A DNA stretch of 64,000 bases from the NCBI GenBank assembly GCA_904066235.2, contig CAJFCV020000006.1:12462001-12526000 (forward strand). The letters are read 5' to 3'. Every line of letters begins with the position of its first letter. Position 1 is the first letter of the stretch. Both the position numbers and the translations under genes were made by a program. Below are positions 1-11,229 of the stretch, one piece after another. Source of the stretch: Bursaphelenchus xylophilus (Eukaryota > Nematoda > Chromadorea > Rhabditida > Aphelenchoididae). The notes beneath the pieces are model-generated. The model was not told the origin of the DNA. It made no database searches and was given only the letters and a program-made list of their open reading frames with translations.

Positions 1-354
1 AGTGATATGAAGACAAGATTAATATTTTTTCAACGACTCTTATCTGATTTTTTCCGTTTTTCGCGACGGTTTTTGACCGAAGATTTGTTTGAAAGCCTAA
101 AATTTCGGAAATTTCCAGGTTTGTAGACCGTATTTTTGCCATGACCGAGACAAATGAGGTCCAAAATGTATGTCTAAAACTTTGTTTTTGACGCTTTGTA
201 CTAACTTTTTAGCGCTTATCATTGCAATCCGGCTTATTCTAACCCTGTTTTCCCCCTGGTTTGACCCGATTTTAGATTTTTTACTCCATTTTCGGTTGTT
301 TTTGCTTGATTTGCTTATATAAATGATAACTAATCCATTGAAAAGTCAGACCAA
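1..354. other. 5' flank of the FLVCR-like gene
   Basis: No coding exon is seen here. A TATA-like stretch (TTATATAAATG) lies about 40 bases before the ATG at 355, so the stretch is probably promoter and 5' UTR. No spliced-leader acceptor is obvious directly before the start codon. Confidence 0.3.
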
Positions 355-3300
355 ATGTCCGACAAGACCCCACCAACCGAGTTGAAGCCGTTGAAGACGG
401 CGCCGAATGAAAATGAACAGCCAGTAAAGCAAGACGATGTGGAAAAGGAGGACCTCTTGGATAAGGGCAATGGAAATGGAGTTGTGAGCGATTTTTGTGT
501 TGAGAATGGGATTATTTGCAAAATATGAGATAAATTTAGAGAGATAATCAATTTTTGATGTCTGAAAATTTAATCTCTTGGTTGCTGCGGAATTTTTAGA
601 TTACAGAAATTTCTCAATTGTTTTTTTTTATCCACCGGCAAGTTAATCATAACCGAAAAATTAGTTTATGGTAGCTCAGACGAACCGAAAACATTTTTTC
701 CGTCAATAAATTGGGAAAAATGGATCAGAATTTATAAAAATTATATTTTTGGATCACTATGGATCCCGTCTTTTGAGATGAAACTCATTTTAACGAGAGA
801 GACCTCAGACAACCTGCAGCCATCACTTTTATAAATTTCATGCCCATCGAATCCAGAAAATCGGTAGATTTATATTTCTCGAAAAAATACTGATTTTTTT
901 GGGTTCGATGTGAATGAAATTTCTAAAAGTGATGGTTGCAGGTTGCCTGGGGTCTCTCTAGTTAAAAGGAGTTTCATCTCGAAAAAACCGGATCCATGGC
1001 GATCCAAAAATATAATTTTTATGAATTCTGGTCCATTATTTCTCAAGTTGTTGACAGAAAGAATGTTTTCGGTTCATCTAAGCTACCCTAAATTAATTTT
1101 TCGGTTATAATTAACTTGCCAGTGGATTAAAAAACAACTGAGAAATGTTTGTGAGCTAAAAATTATGCAACAACCTAGAAATTAAATTTTTAGACACCAA
1201 AAATTGGTTATCTCCTTGTTTAAGTGTTTTCTTACTCATTGTTGGGACTAATTTCTGATTTCTTGATGTGTAAGAATTTTACATTTGGGTGATGTGTGGG
1301 ATTTGACCTACTAACCTTATAAATATTCAACACAACGCCTTTTTACCATGCTTTTTTGCTGACTTATAAATTTTTAGCAGAATGATGAGACCGAAAGAAT
1401 GGTTCCAGCGGCTTCTGGAGAACCCGAAATGGCCAGGACAGCCCTAAGGTGAGAATTTTTTAGTTTATTCTTTCGATGTTAGGGGTCAGTGGCTCTTCGA
1501 GGATGGACTTGCACATTCGACCAATTTCGTCGAAAAAATAGCCCAAAATATCGAAATTAAGAACCAAAAAAGCGTGATTACATGTGTCAATTAGCGAATT
1601 AAGGCAGCATTTACAAGACAATGTGTGATCTTATCAATAAGCGTTGATAAGACAAGTTGGAAGCTGTTTCGCGTCACCAAAACCAATTAAACCTTGAAAT
1701 GATCGGAAAACGCGTTGCCTGCACATTGTTATAGACGTGTCTTAGCGTGTCCATCAATAATCGGAGAGAATCCGATTTAAAAATTGTTGGATCGACCAGA
1801 AAAGGTTTTATTTTTCATATTTTCCTCAAAAATTAGTTTTGGCTCTTACGAAAGATTAATTTATTTTGCGTGGAAACCCACAACAATTACCTATATTATC
1901 CGAAAAATTTGAAGACGCAAAGAAATCTGGGATTTTGCAAGGTAATCCTTGTTTTTACTCCGGGTTTTCAGAAAATTTTTTTCTGAAATTCGTAAATTTT
2001 GAGGCTCAAAATAACTCACAAACTGATTTTTAAAGCTTAAAAAAGTGTACTTACTATCTGAAAATGATTTTTTGATTTTATAAAAAACTTGTCTAAACTC
2101 TTTTGTGGGCGAAAATTTGCTTGTTATCTGTGATTAATTTCCCCAAAAATTATCATTGTCTTGATGTTTTTTGTTGAAGAAAATTGCCCCATCTTATACG
2201 TTGAGTCTTTGAGAACATTCTAAACGATATTCGAAATAGTATTTGTTTGATTTTTTTTTGAATTTCGAGTTTTAAATTTTTGGTCAGAATTTTACCATTT
2301 TTTGAGAAATTTTTAGTTTTTAGTTGATTTTTTCGATTTTTGTGTGGCTAGAGTAATTTCAATTTAGTGTTTAAGGGTCTCAGGACATTGTTTTACCTTG
2401 CTGATTATTTATTTTTACATTTTACACACAAAAAATCTCAAAAATTGGATTTCCACTCAACAAATCTTTCCTCAAAAAAATTGTAAATCAAGTCTAAATT
2501 CCGGTCGAATGTGCAAGGTCTCCCCGATGAGTCGGGTGTTCATCGTCGAAAAAGCCGATGAGGCCTGGGAAAAGCAGTCGGAAACCGCCTCCACCAGCTC
2601 AATTCCTATTCCCAGGGTCTATCCGCGCCGATGGATCGTGCTGGCCGTGGTCGCGCTGCTCAATTGCACCAACACTTGCGCTTGGATCGGATTTGCCAAT
2701 GTCGCCAATCATGTAAATGCATTTTACGGAACGGATGTGAGTTTTTTGAAAAATTTTTTATATTGTAATAGATGGTTGGACGAATTTTGAACGATTTTTG
2801 GAGGAAATTTTTATTTTAGAAGGCGGCAAATCTCTTCTCCGGAATCTACATGCTGGTCACAGTACCCGTCGGCCTGGTTGCGATGTGGGCCGGTCGATTT
2901 TTCGGCCTCCGAATCGCCATCTTGATTGCCGCTTGGTCGAATTGTATTGGAGTCCTGATCAGATTGGCTAGGTAGGGTGGAAACTCGAAAATTTATTAAT
3001 AAAAATTCCAGTTCTTACCTGGAACTGAGCTACCGATTCCCGGTCGCCCTCACCGGACAAGCGATCGCCGCCGTCGCCTACCCCTTCATCATGTTCCTGC
3101 CGACGAAAGTGGCCGGAACCTGGTTCGGCGCCGACCAACGAGGACTCGCCACCACCATCGGAGTCATGTCCAACCCATTGGGCGTCCTATTAGCCAGTCA
3201 GACGTCGCCGAAATTGGTCACCGACCCCTCGCAAGTCATCTATTTGAACATCATTGTCGCCGTCCCGGCCGTGATCGTCGCTTTGCTGGCCTCGGTCGCA

Positions 3301-4846
3301 GTGAACCGCTCCGAACCCAAAACCCCACCCACTTTGTCCGCTGCCACCGCGCAGATGGAGTTCCTAGACGGCTTGAAGTCGTGCTTCACCACTCCCCAAT
3401 ACGTGGTCTTGCTCATTGTTATGGGCGGAGGCATCGGGATGTTCAACTGTTTGTATACCATCATGCAGCAGATTTTGTGCCCCTCTGGCTATGGAAATGA
3501 ATTCTCTGGATGGTGCAGCTCCTTGATGATCATTGGAGGAGTTTTTGGAGCAACCGCGTCGGGTAAGGACATGATTTTGAAATCTTGATATTGTAGTAGA
3601 CAAAAAAAATTTTTTTTGATTGGAAATACAGTGGGGACCTGATCCAGTGGCAAAAAATGTACCATTTTGCATCCGGGAAGTATCAAAAATGTGGCAAAAT
3701 GCTTCCCTCTTCAAGTGAAAAAAAATTCAAAAGCGCGCCCGCTTTTTTTGTGTGGGCCCTTTAAAAAGAAGTTTTTTTCACCTGGAGAGGGAAGCATTTT
3801 GCCACATTTTGATGCTTCCCGGATGCAAAATGGTGCGTTTTTTGCCATTGGATCAGGTCCGTCACTGTATTTTGAGATTTCGATATTGAAGTAGGCAAAA
3901 ATTTTGAAATTTGGTAAAAAAATAGTTCGTTTTCTGGTTTTTTGCAATGAAATTTGCTCGAAAATATAGTAAATTGAATGTTTCAGGAGTTTTCGTCGAC
4001 CGCACCAAGCGCTACACCGAAACCATGAAGGTGTGCATGACGTTGGCCGTCGTTCTCGGCCTCACTTTCCTCCAGCTCACGTTCGTCGAGAATATCGGAT
4101 GGCTGATTCTGATCGTCTGCTTCTTCTTCGGCATCCTCGGATTGGCCATCTACCCGGTCGGGTTGGAGATGTCGGCCGAGTGCACGTTCCCAGTCACCGA
4201 AACAACTTCCACTGGGCTGATTGTCCTCACCGGCCAAGTAATGTCCATTATTTTTGTCGCCATTGTCTCCATGATCAATAAGCCCATCTCCGACGCCAAG
4301 AGGAAGATTCAAGTATGTGATGCGAAGGACCCAACCGCCGCGAAAGACGCTTGGTGGGGACTGATTGTGGTCTCGATCATCGCCATTTTGTTGGTGATTT
4401 TGTTGATCAGCGTCTTCAAACCGGTGTATAAGAGAATGTTGGCCGAACAGGGAAGACCGCAGGAGCACACTCAAGCCGAAGTGGCCGCCGTGACAATTGG
4501 AACTGAAGTGGAAAGAGAAGTCGAGGGTAAGGTTATTGTAGTAGGTATAGGAGAGGAAATTTGTGGGTTTGAAAGGGTTTTTGGCTTGGAAAAGAGCCAG
4601 AAACTGTTTAGTATAGATAATTAGCGGATTGTAGATTTGATTTATGGAGTTTAGATTCTATTTTGTGTTGGTTAAGATGAAGAATTTCAAAATTGTTGTC
4701 AAAAAGTTAGATTTTTTCGATTAGCAAGAAAATTTTAGCTTTATATTTAACCTAGATATCCTATCTTGCAATTTTTGTAATCTCCATTTTATAAAGAACA
4801 TTTTTAATAACTGTTATTTGCAGCCCTCACCCATCACACCCATTAA
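355..4846 (+). CDS. MFS transporter of the FLVCR/SLC49 family
   Basis: Exons 355-483, 1378-1448, 2493-2736, 2820-2971, 3012-3562, 3987-4526 and 4824-4846 join in phase to 569 codons. The first about 90 residues are hydrophilic and acidic. TM1 follows the sequence RVYPRRWIVLAV, which matches the FLVCR signature at the start of the transporter (a basic Tyr-x-x-Arg-Trp motif). Twelve hydrophobic segments follow, including the FPVALTGQ...VAGTWFG stretch typical of FLVCR1/2. Known relatives move haem, choline or ethanolamine across plasma or organelle membranes; the substrate here is not predictable. The two most N-terminal exons are less certain because the exon-3 acceptor (AAATCAAG) is weak. A start at Met in 2509-2527 is the alternative. 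The last splice gives the tail ALTHHTH; reading through the exon-6 donor would end at 4624 instead. Intron 5 holds a family A foldback. An AATAAA lies at 5078-5083. Confidence 0.85.
3629..3867. mobile_element. Family A foldback MITE, copy 1
   Basis: Non-coding palindrome of about 239 bp inside intron 5 of the FLVCR-like gene. It begins CAGTGGGGACCTGATCCAGT and ends with the inverted counterpart, and each end is bordered by TA. Both arms carry GCAAAATGCTTCCCTCT-type sequence, and a short GC-rich loop lies at the centre. Ends and TA target suggest a Tc1/mariner-mobilised MITE. Confidence 0.8.
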
Positions 4847-5300
4847 ATCGCCTCCAGAAAAGACTTCCTATCACTCAACCCCCCTTCTCAGATACTTTGT
4901 AGTCCAGTATCGCTAATTACAATCGTCTCTAAGTTATTTATTCAACACCTAATCTAATACTCTCATTCGTTGTTAAATCTCTTTGTTTTTTTATGGAAAT
5001 GTTGAGCTACTGTTATATTGTCCATGATAATTGCACACAAAAATTGTCTTTTTTTGTTTCGTAAGTTAAAAAATAATAATAAACATTGAGTTGGAGACAA
5101 ATTTCACCCGTTCTGAGGAGGGATCGAAAGTTTTGAATAATAAAATTTTTGGTTTCATCGATTTTTTTGGTCATTTTTGATAATTTTCTTCTAAAAATTC
5201 GGGCTATTTTTCCCGACTTCGACCCGGAAAATCAAGGAAATTCGTCTAGCTACCAACACAACAAACAACGACACACACATTTTATGGAAATCTCTGTACA
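4847..5300. other. 3' UTR and short intergenic spacer
   Basis: Holds the 3' UTR of the FLVCR-like gene with the poly(A) signal at 5078-5083, then about 200 bases to the next small gene. A copy of the TTATATTGTCCATGA motif sits at about 5012. No further exon is seen. Confidence 0.4.
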
Positions 5301-5527
5301 ATGCCTAATATTACCATAGCCACATACTGTTATTTAGGGGCGACTATATTTCTGGTCTTGGTGTTCGTCGCAGCGACTATTGTGCTTATATTCAGGAAGA
5401 GTAAGTCAGAGAGATCGTAATTGATAGTATTTTTCGGGCAGAAGTCGCACAACTTCTTTGGACTTTCTTTGGGAAGACGAAAAAAGAAAAGAACAAAAAT
5501 GTTAATGCCAAGCCATTGAAAATGTGA
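5301..5527 (+). CDS. 62-aa single-pass membrane microprotein
   Basis: Two exons, 5301-5400 and 5442-5527, flank a 41-base intron (GTAAGT...GGGCAG) and join to 62 codons. The protein has a short N-terminus with Cys11, one strong hydrophobic segment at about residues 13-31 (GATIFLVLVFVAATIVLIF), and a basic C-terminal tail rich in Lys and Asn. That topology suggests a type-III or tail-proximal single-pass membrane protein. I do not recognise a family. A poly(A) signal AATAAA lies at 5550-5555, 23 bases past the stop, and the next gene starts about 220 bases later. The clean splice, in-phase joining and nearby poly(A) signal support a real gene; the short length keeps confidence moderate. Confidence 0.55.
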
Positions 5528-5773
5528 TTTTTATGACGCAATTTGAAGAAATAAATGTTGTGGAGAGTACTATTGTCGTTTACTATTTCATCACTGCATT
5601 CGTTGACCAGTTCATAACCATTTTTCTTTCCAATTTTGAGCCTCATCACGAAAACGTGATCTTTGGCATTCCGTAGCCCGCGAAAACGACTTTCAAAAGG
5701 CATTTTCTCGCGAATTTTTTTCGTCCCGTTTTTTTGTTGAATCTATCACTCGAACGTTGTATTCCACTTAACG

Positions 5774-6479
5774 ATGCCACCAAAACGTACTAGAAAAGGC
5801 AAGGCTGCTTCGAAGAAGAATGAGCATCCGGAACTTGTCGAGCAGACCAAGAAGGAGATGGAGAAGTGTGTACAGGAATGTAAGTTGTTTTAAAATTAGT
5901 GAATTGACTTTTAGGACGTGGAGGAACTAAGGATCTAACGTTCATTTCCTTTAAGAAGGCTAAATATAGTTTTTGTCAGGAGATTTGAGGGTTTCGTACT
6001 AGTTTGAACTATAACAATATGGGAATTGATGCGTATAAATTTTGATAGTTTTCTTGTAATATAGGCGTTCTTTATTCTTCTAGAGTTATTTGACGGTGCC
6101 TTGAACGCGATATTGTTGATTTCAGGGAAGCAACGAGACAGGCAGTTAGAAGAAGAAACATACAAGATGATCTCAGCCAAAGCCGATGCTATTGCGGAGG
6201 AATTTACCGAGAAAGTTGGTCCTGAGGTCGCGGAGATGAACGTGTTTGAGTTCATTGCCGAATATGCGTAAGTCTCATTTTTTTATACTAATTTCTCGTT
6301 TTAGCCATCTGAATCCGGAGGAATTCAAGGAAAATGACGAGAATGTCGGCCTTGGTGACACTACCATGATGATGATCGATACTTTGAAGGAGAAGATGGC
6401 CAAACACGGTGATGTGTTGGATCGGAAGGTTCGACAGGCCATTGCCGAGGCCAAGCAAAGTGCAATCCCCGAGGAATAA
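5774..6479 (+). CDS. Borealin N-terminal-like protein (chromosomal passenger candidate)
   Basis: Exons 5774-5879, 6126-6267 and 6305-6479 join in phase to 140 codons. The protein opens with a basic stretch (MPPKRTRKGKAASKK). A charged helical region of about 55 residues follows and ends in VAEMNVFEFIAEYA. In vertebrate borealin a basic start is likewise followed by a long helix ending in the same E-M-N-x-x-[DE]-[YF] pattern, the segment that bundles with survivin and INCENP. At 140 aa it would be short for borealin: the C-terminal dimer domain is absent or unrecognisable, replaced by an acidic, alanine-rich helix. If the match is right, it acts in the chromosomal passenger complex at centromeres and the spindle midzone. 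A poly(A) signal lies at 6583-6588. The gene converges with cox-5A, 214 bases away. Confidence 0.5.
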
Positions 6480-6692
6480 GAATTTATTTTTATGACGCAA
6501 CCTTACCCATTATGTATATTGAATTTAACCTATGCATTATAATTTACCGCGCTTCTCTGATTATAAATCGCTTTTACTCGAAAATAAATCTCGTATAGCC
6601 TTCAACACAATTTACATCTATTTTCCTCAGTTTATAACCTCAAACGACAATAAGAACAGCTGGATCTAAATTTATTTAGACTTTTACGACAT

Positions 6693-7410
6693 CTACTTGG
6701 CGAATTCGAAGCCGGGGAGTTTGTCATAACCGTAGTCCTTGTACCACTTCTTCTCCCACCAGTACTCGGGTTGAGGGATGAAGAATTCGGGTTTGTCGTA
6801 GCCTAGATCTTCGGGGGTAGAGATGCCCAGCTCTTCCAAGACGGGTTTGATCTAAAACAAGGGAAATTAGCTGGCTGATCAGCTGCATAACGCTCTGACT
6901 ATTCTGATTTTCCTATACAATCCCGGCGCGGCCCATGAAACGAGATGCGCGCCGGGGAATCGCCGAATTGTATTACCCACCTCATTGATAATGTAGGGAT
7001 AGATGAGTTCGCGGTTCTTCTTGGTTCCGCACTTGATTTTCAGCGATTCGAGGAAGCGAATGGTGAGAGCATAGTCGTTCACTCGACGGCAGGCGCGCAA
7101 CGCGGCCTCGACAACCTTGGGGTCTGGGATCACATCGAAATCGTGAAGTTCGGTCAATCCTAAAAGATTGATAAAAAGTCTTGTACCTAAAAGCCGAGAA
7201 ATCAAAGGAAAGCTACTTACCCTTTCTGACCTCCCATCCATCGATCTCGGGACGACTGAAATAGTCGATAAAGTGCTTGTCGAACTTCTCGGCCGGCCAT
7301 TTCTCCATGATGTCGTCATGGGCCGAAAAAGCGGTGGCGCTGGTGCTCAACGGCCGGGCCACGGTCGACTTGGTGGCTTGCAAGGCCAATTTGGAAATAT
7401 TGCGCAGCAT
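6693..7410 (-). CDS. cox-5A: Cytochrome c oxidase subunit 5A, mitochondrial
   Basis: Three exons, 7221-7410, 6981-7159 and 6693-6851, join to 175 codons. The N-terminus (MLRNISKLALQATKSTVARPLS) is a typical basic, Ser/Thr-rich mitochondrial presequence. The body, from AHDDIMEKWPAEKFDKHFIDYF through LRACRRVNDYALTIRFLE to the IKPVLEELGI end, is the conserved COX5A fold. A Trp/Tyr-rich C-terminal tail (PEYWWEKKWYKDYGY) extends beyond the vertebrate subunit, as in other nematodes. It is a nuclear-encoded subunit of complex IV on the matrix side of the inner membrane. An acceptor TTTTCAG ends 14 bases upstream of this ATG (minus strand, exon begins at 7424), which looks like a spliced-leader addition site and argues against the longer start at 7440. 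A poly(A) signal on the minus strand lies at 6671-6676. Confidence 0.93.
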
Positions 7411-7424
7411 AGTTCGAGTTCTCA

Positions 7425-8560
7425 CTGAAAATACGTGCAACTTAAAACCAAAACAAACATTTATATTACACTGGAGGTCACGTGAAAAACTGTTATCAAA
7501 AATAGGTCAAAACGATTTGTACTGCTTAAAAAATTGTCAGAATTCACAGATTAGATAATAAACCGGATAATAATGGAAACAAAAATCGAGTTAGGCATCC
7601 AGAAATTTGAGGAACGAAGAAAACAAGTATACGATACTTTTTTACTGCTGAAAATGCCCTTTCCTATTGAACAAATGCGCTCTGAAGCGTTCTTTCGTCT
7701 CCTAAAATCGAAAACAATGTCCTTGATCACCTTCCACTAGTACCTTATTCCTACCCTAACTACAAAAAAAACCCGAATTTTGCGGATAGCACGGAGAATG
7801 GCCAAATTCTGATAAAGCCGAAAAGAAAAACGAATGGAAAGCTGTGTGCGTACGTGCGGAAGCCCACGAAGCAGCCTTGTCTGTGTGAGCGAAATGACAA
7901 CGCAAACTCGTCTGCTGACGAAGTGTCACACAAACAATCGGTTCCGACGAAACGCCACAAAACCAATTCTATGTGGGCGAAGTGTCAAAAATATTAGACT
8001 TTTATTTTTCGGGGTTTTTATTATTCCTGCGCGAAATTGATCCAATTAGTCGATGTTTGGCTAATTAACCGTTTGTTTTTGGAGTAACTTAGCTTTATTT
8101 TTGCCGATTATATTACACTTGATGGTGTAAATCACAAATTCACATTTTTTGATAATTTTTGTTTGTTTTAGGTGTTATTAATACGAAGGCAGGTAGAAAG
8201 AGGCTTATACTTGCTGGGAACGCTCTTTTCCACGTATTTTCTTGAGGTTTTTTGATTGTAACGATGAATTTGTTAGTATATTATCCATGAATTTTTGATG
8301 ATGTGTCATCTCCAAGTTTCTGGTTCATGTTTCGCAATCCTGTTGGAAGCTCGTCCGAGAGTGAAAGCCATTTATCTCGGCTTGATTAATCACGATTTCG
8401 GGAGTGATAATTATTAATTATCATGTATAATATCAGAATTCGCAATTTTTGCGGGGAAATGTGGTTAAACCAGATGACTTTTGTTGTTTTGACATGATCA
8501 TGGGGCTCCTAAATGGGCTCGGAAGTTTGAGTTCTATCGTTATTTACGTTATACAAAAAA
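7425..8560. other. Intergenic DNA upstream of cox-5A
   Basis: No gene is supported here. Copies of the TTATATTACACT motif occur at about 7461 and 8104, and the inverse form (CATGTATAATAT) at about 8421. Open frames on both strands are short and have no splice context. Confidence 0.4.
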
Positions 8561-8565
8561 TTTGT

Positions 8566-9068
8566 TTGTGACTGCACTGTGCAAAAAATTTTTCGGATGC
8601 ACTGTGCGAAAAACTTTTTTGATAGCACTGTGCGAAATTTCTTCGACTGCACTGTGCGAAAGCTTCGTTTTCGACTGCACTGTGCGAAGAACTTTTTTTG
8701 ACTGCACAGTGCGAAAATTGTTTCGACTGCACGGTGCGAAAAATGTTTTTTGATAGCACTGTGCGAAATTTGTTCGACTGCACTGTGCGAAAGCTTCGTT
8801 TTTGACTGCACAGTGCGAAAATTGTTTCGACTGCACTGTGCGAAAAACTTTTTTGATAGCACTGTGCGAAATTTCTTCGACTGCACTGTGCGAAAAATGT
8901 TTTTTGATAGCACTGTGCGAAATTTGTTCGACTGCACTGTGCGAAAAACTTTTTTTGATAGCACTGTGCGAAAAACTTTTCGACTGCAGTGCAAAAATTT
9001 TTTCGACTGCACTGTGCGAAATTTTTTCGACTGCACTGTGCGATTTTTTTGATTGCACAGTGCGAAAT
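8566..9068. repeat. GCACWGTGC tandem/dispersed array 1
   Basis: About 20 copies of the 9-base palindrome GCACTGTGC/GCACAGTGC occur every 25-35 bases, mostly in the context GACTGCACTGTGCGAAAAA, with T-rich spacers. The array produces overlapping repetitive open frames on both strands (repeats such as HSAVE or TVQSK), which are not genes. Confidence 0.9.
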
Positions 9069-10485
9069 TCAAAACTTCCTACTCCTCAAAAGTAAGCGGG
9101 ATTTACAACGGGATCGAGTCGGTTTAACCATCTCCAGATCCTCGAATAAATAACGCGGCGTTGATTCGAAAAGGTCATTTGCAAATCCCGAGCGTCTGCT
9201 TTCGGGGGCGGATTTATTTTTTCCCAATTAAAGCGAGCGGGCAGTAAACTTTGGCGCTACGCGAAAGTCGCAATTTACATTCGAGCCTCTCGGTTTATAC
9301 AGTGCTGGCGATTGTTTCGAATGTTTACGACGCCTTTCCCCCCTCTTCGAAAGCGGAGGGGATTGATTCTACGCTGGCCAGCGATCGAAAACGGTTTTTT
9401 TGTATTACTCGTTTGCTGTCGAGGGCCACGTGAAGTGGTTCGGGTGGGAGATGGGCTCAGGTTTCGGGTCGTTTCGAAGAAATTTGCATATTTTGTAAGG
9501 AGCTTGCTGTTTTCTGAACTTTGAGGGATTTTGGGTAAAAAATTGGTAGAAAAATTGAAATTGAGTATTTTAAAGGATTTTTTGGTCTTTTTTATACTTT
9601 ACAGTCTATGGAGAGGTTCTAATTTTTACTAATTTGAGGTATTCTGGCTAAAATTTGAATATTGAAAAAAATTTTTTTTTGGATTTTTGATAAAAAAATG
9701 GATGTGAAAGTGAAATTTGAGTATTTTGAAGTGCTGTTCTTGCCTTTTCATACCTTTAAAGGCTTTGAAATTACTTTAATTTAACGAATTCTTGATTTTT
9801 TTCAAAAATTTTTTTTGTTATTTTTAAAAAATTTGAATTTTAAAAATTGATTTTACAATACTTGATACGTTCGGTTAGCCCTTTAAATTTGGAAAACACC
9901 AATAAAAGGTCTCATCTCGACCTTAGACTACCTTAAAAATCGCGCCTCCGAAAGCGAGGAGGCTTCCCAGTATCATAACCTTGATGTAATAAACCTCGCA
10001 TTTTCCATAAAATCTGTCTCTTTCATCCGGAAAAAGGAGAGAAAATTACAAAATCATTTCCCTTTCTAACGGTTTATAGCGTCAGAAAGGTATTTTTTGA
10101 AGGGTAAAATGTACTTTAATTGAAATAAAGTACGTACTTTTTTTTTGATTTTGGTGTTTTCCCGCTTGCAGATTGAGCGCAAATAACCCGTGTAATTCGC
10201 CTAAAAATTTTATGGGTTTCTAAAAAAGAGCTGAAAAGGGGAATGATATTATGGAAATCTATGAATCAGATATTCCCCTTAGGGCTCAGCGCGCTTTTGT
10301 TTGACAAACCGCGCGTCGTTCTGATATCAACTTCGGGAATTTTTGGCCGTTTAAGGTGGTTGTGAGGTGACGGATCATTCAAAAATATATGGAGATTTTT
10401 TTATTTTTTGAAAAATTTTGTAGAATTTGATGAAAATTGACGCAAATTTTGAGTTCAAATTTTTTTTTTGACCCAGTATACATTT
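9069..10485. other. Intergenic DNA, no feature recognised
   Basis: A/T-rich with one C/G-richer patch around 9100-9480. Open frames of 60-70 codons occur, but none has splice sites or family resemblance. A fragment containing AAATCGCGCCTCCG at about 9936 resembles sequence at 15550 and 18650 and is probably repeat-derived. Confidence 0.35.
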
Positions 10486-10740
10486 TTTAGCTCGCGCTTT
10501 GCAGAAACTGCGATGATTTTTAGACCGAAAATTGCCAAAAATTTAATTTTTTTGACGATTTTTGGGCTTGAAAAAATCACTATTTATTACATGTGGAGAT
10601 AATACTTTTGCAAAAAAGTAGTTTTTTTTATAGCGAAAAGCTACAGGCAAAAAAATTTTTTTTGTCTGGCCGGCTCTCCGCATTTTGTGTGCTCTCTCGG
10701 GAAATGATCGCTCAATATGTGGGCTATGAGAAAACATTGA
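10486..10740. repeat. Family C repeat, partial copy
   Basis: Begins TTTTTAGCTCGCGCTTTGCAGAAAC and ends with CTCTCCGCATTTTGTGTGCTCTCTCGG, matching other copies at about 26690, 27730, 32550, 60930, 61590 and 63840. Non-coding. Confidence 0.6.
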
Positions 10741-11229
10741 GAGTTAAAATTTTTAGGGATTAATGTGATAGCCATTTACATCATGTGTGTAAAATTTGAA
10801 GAAAAATGGAAGACTTTCGCTTGAGAAATTTCGATTTCTTTGATTTGAAAGTTCCCCTCAGAACTTGCGGGAAATTGGCAGCCGAAAGTTAGTTTTCCCC
10901 CGGCACTCTTGCACTCATCCCTTCCCACGTCGGCTGATTTATATAATTGGTCGCGATTAAATTCTGACCTCTGTCTTTTCGTTTGGGTTACAAGTTTTCC
11001 TTTGTCTTGATTGATTTAATGTCCACTTAGGCGTTTTTTGTCGGCCCACATAATTAACAGGCAGGCCAAAGGTTTTGGATAATGACCGCTGCAGAGAGAA
11101 GTGTTGGAATATAGATGGTCCTTCCATTCGGAGCGCCGTATTTTGACTAGATCCGATTCAGAGATTGGATCAGCGTTCCGAAAGGCATTTCGGACGATAT
11201 TCCATTCATTTTTATTTAGTTTTTTTTTT

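Noticed and set aside
8509..9095. Overlapping long open frames (up to 187 codons) with repeats such as TVQSKKF or HSAVEKI
   Set aside because: They are translations of the GCACWGTGC array in several frames on both strands, with no splice signals or domain.
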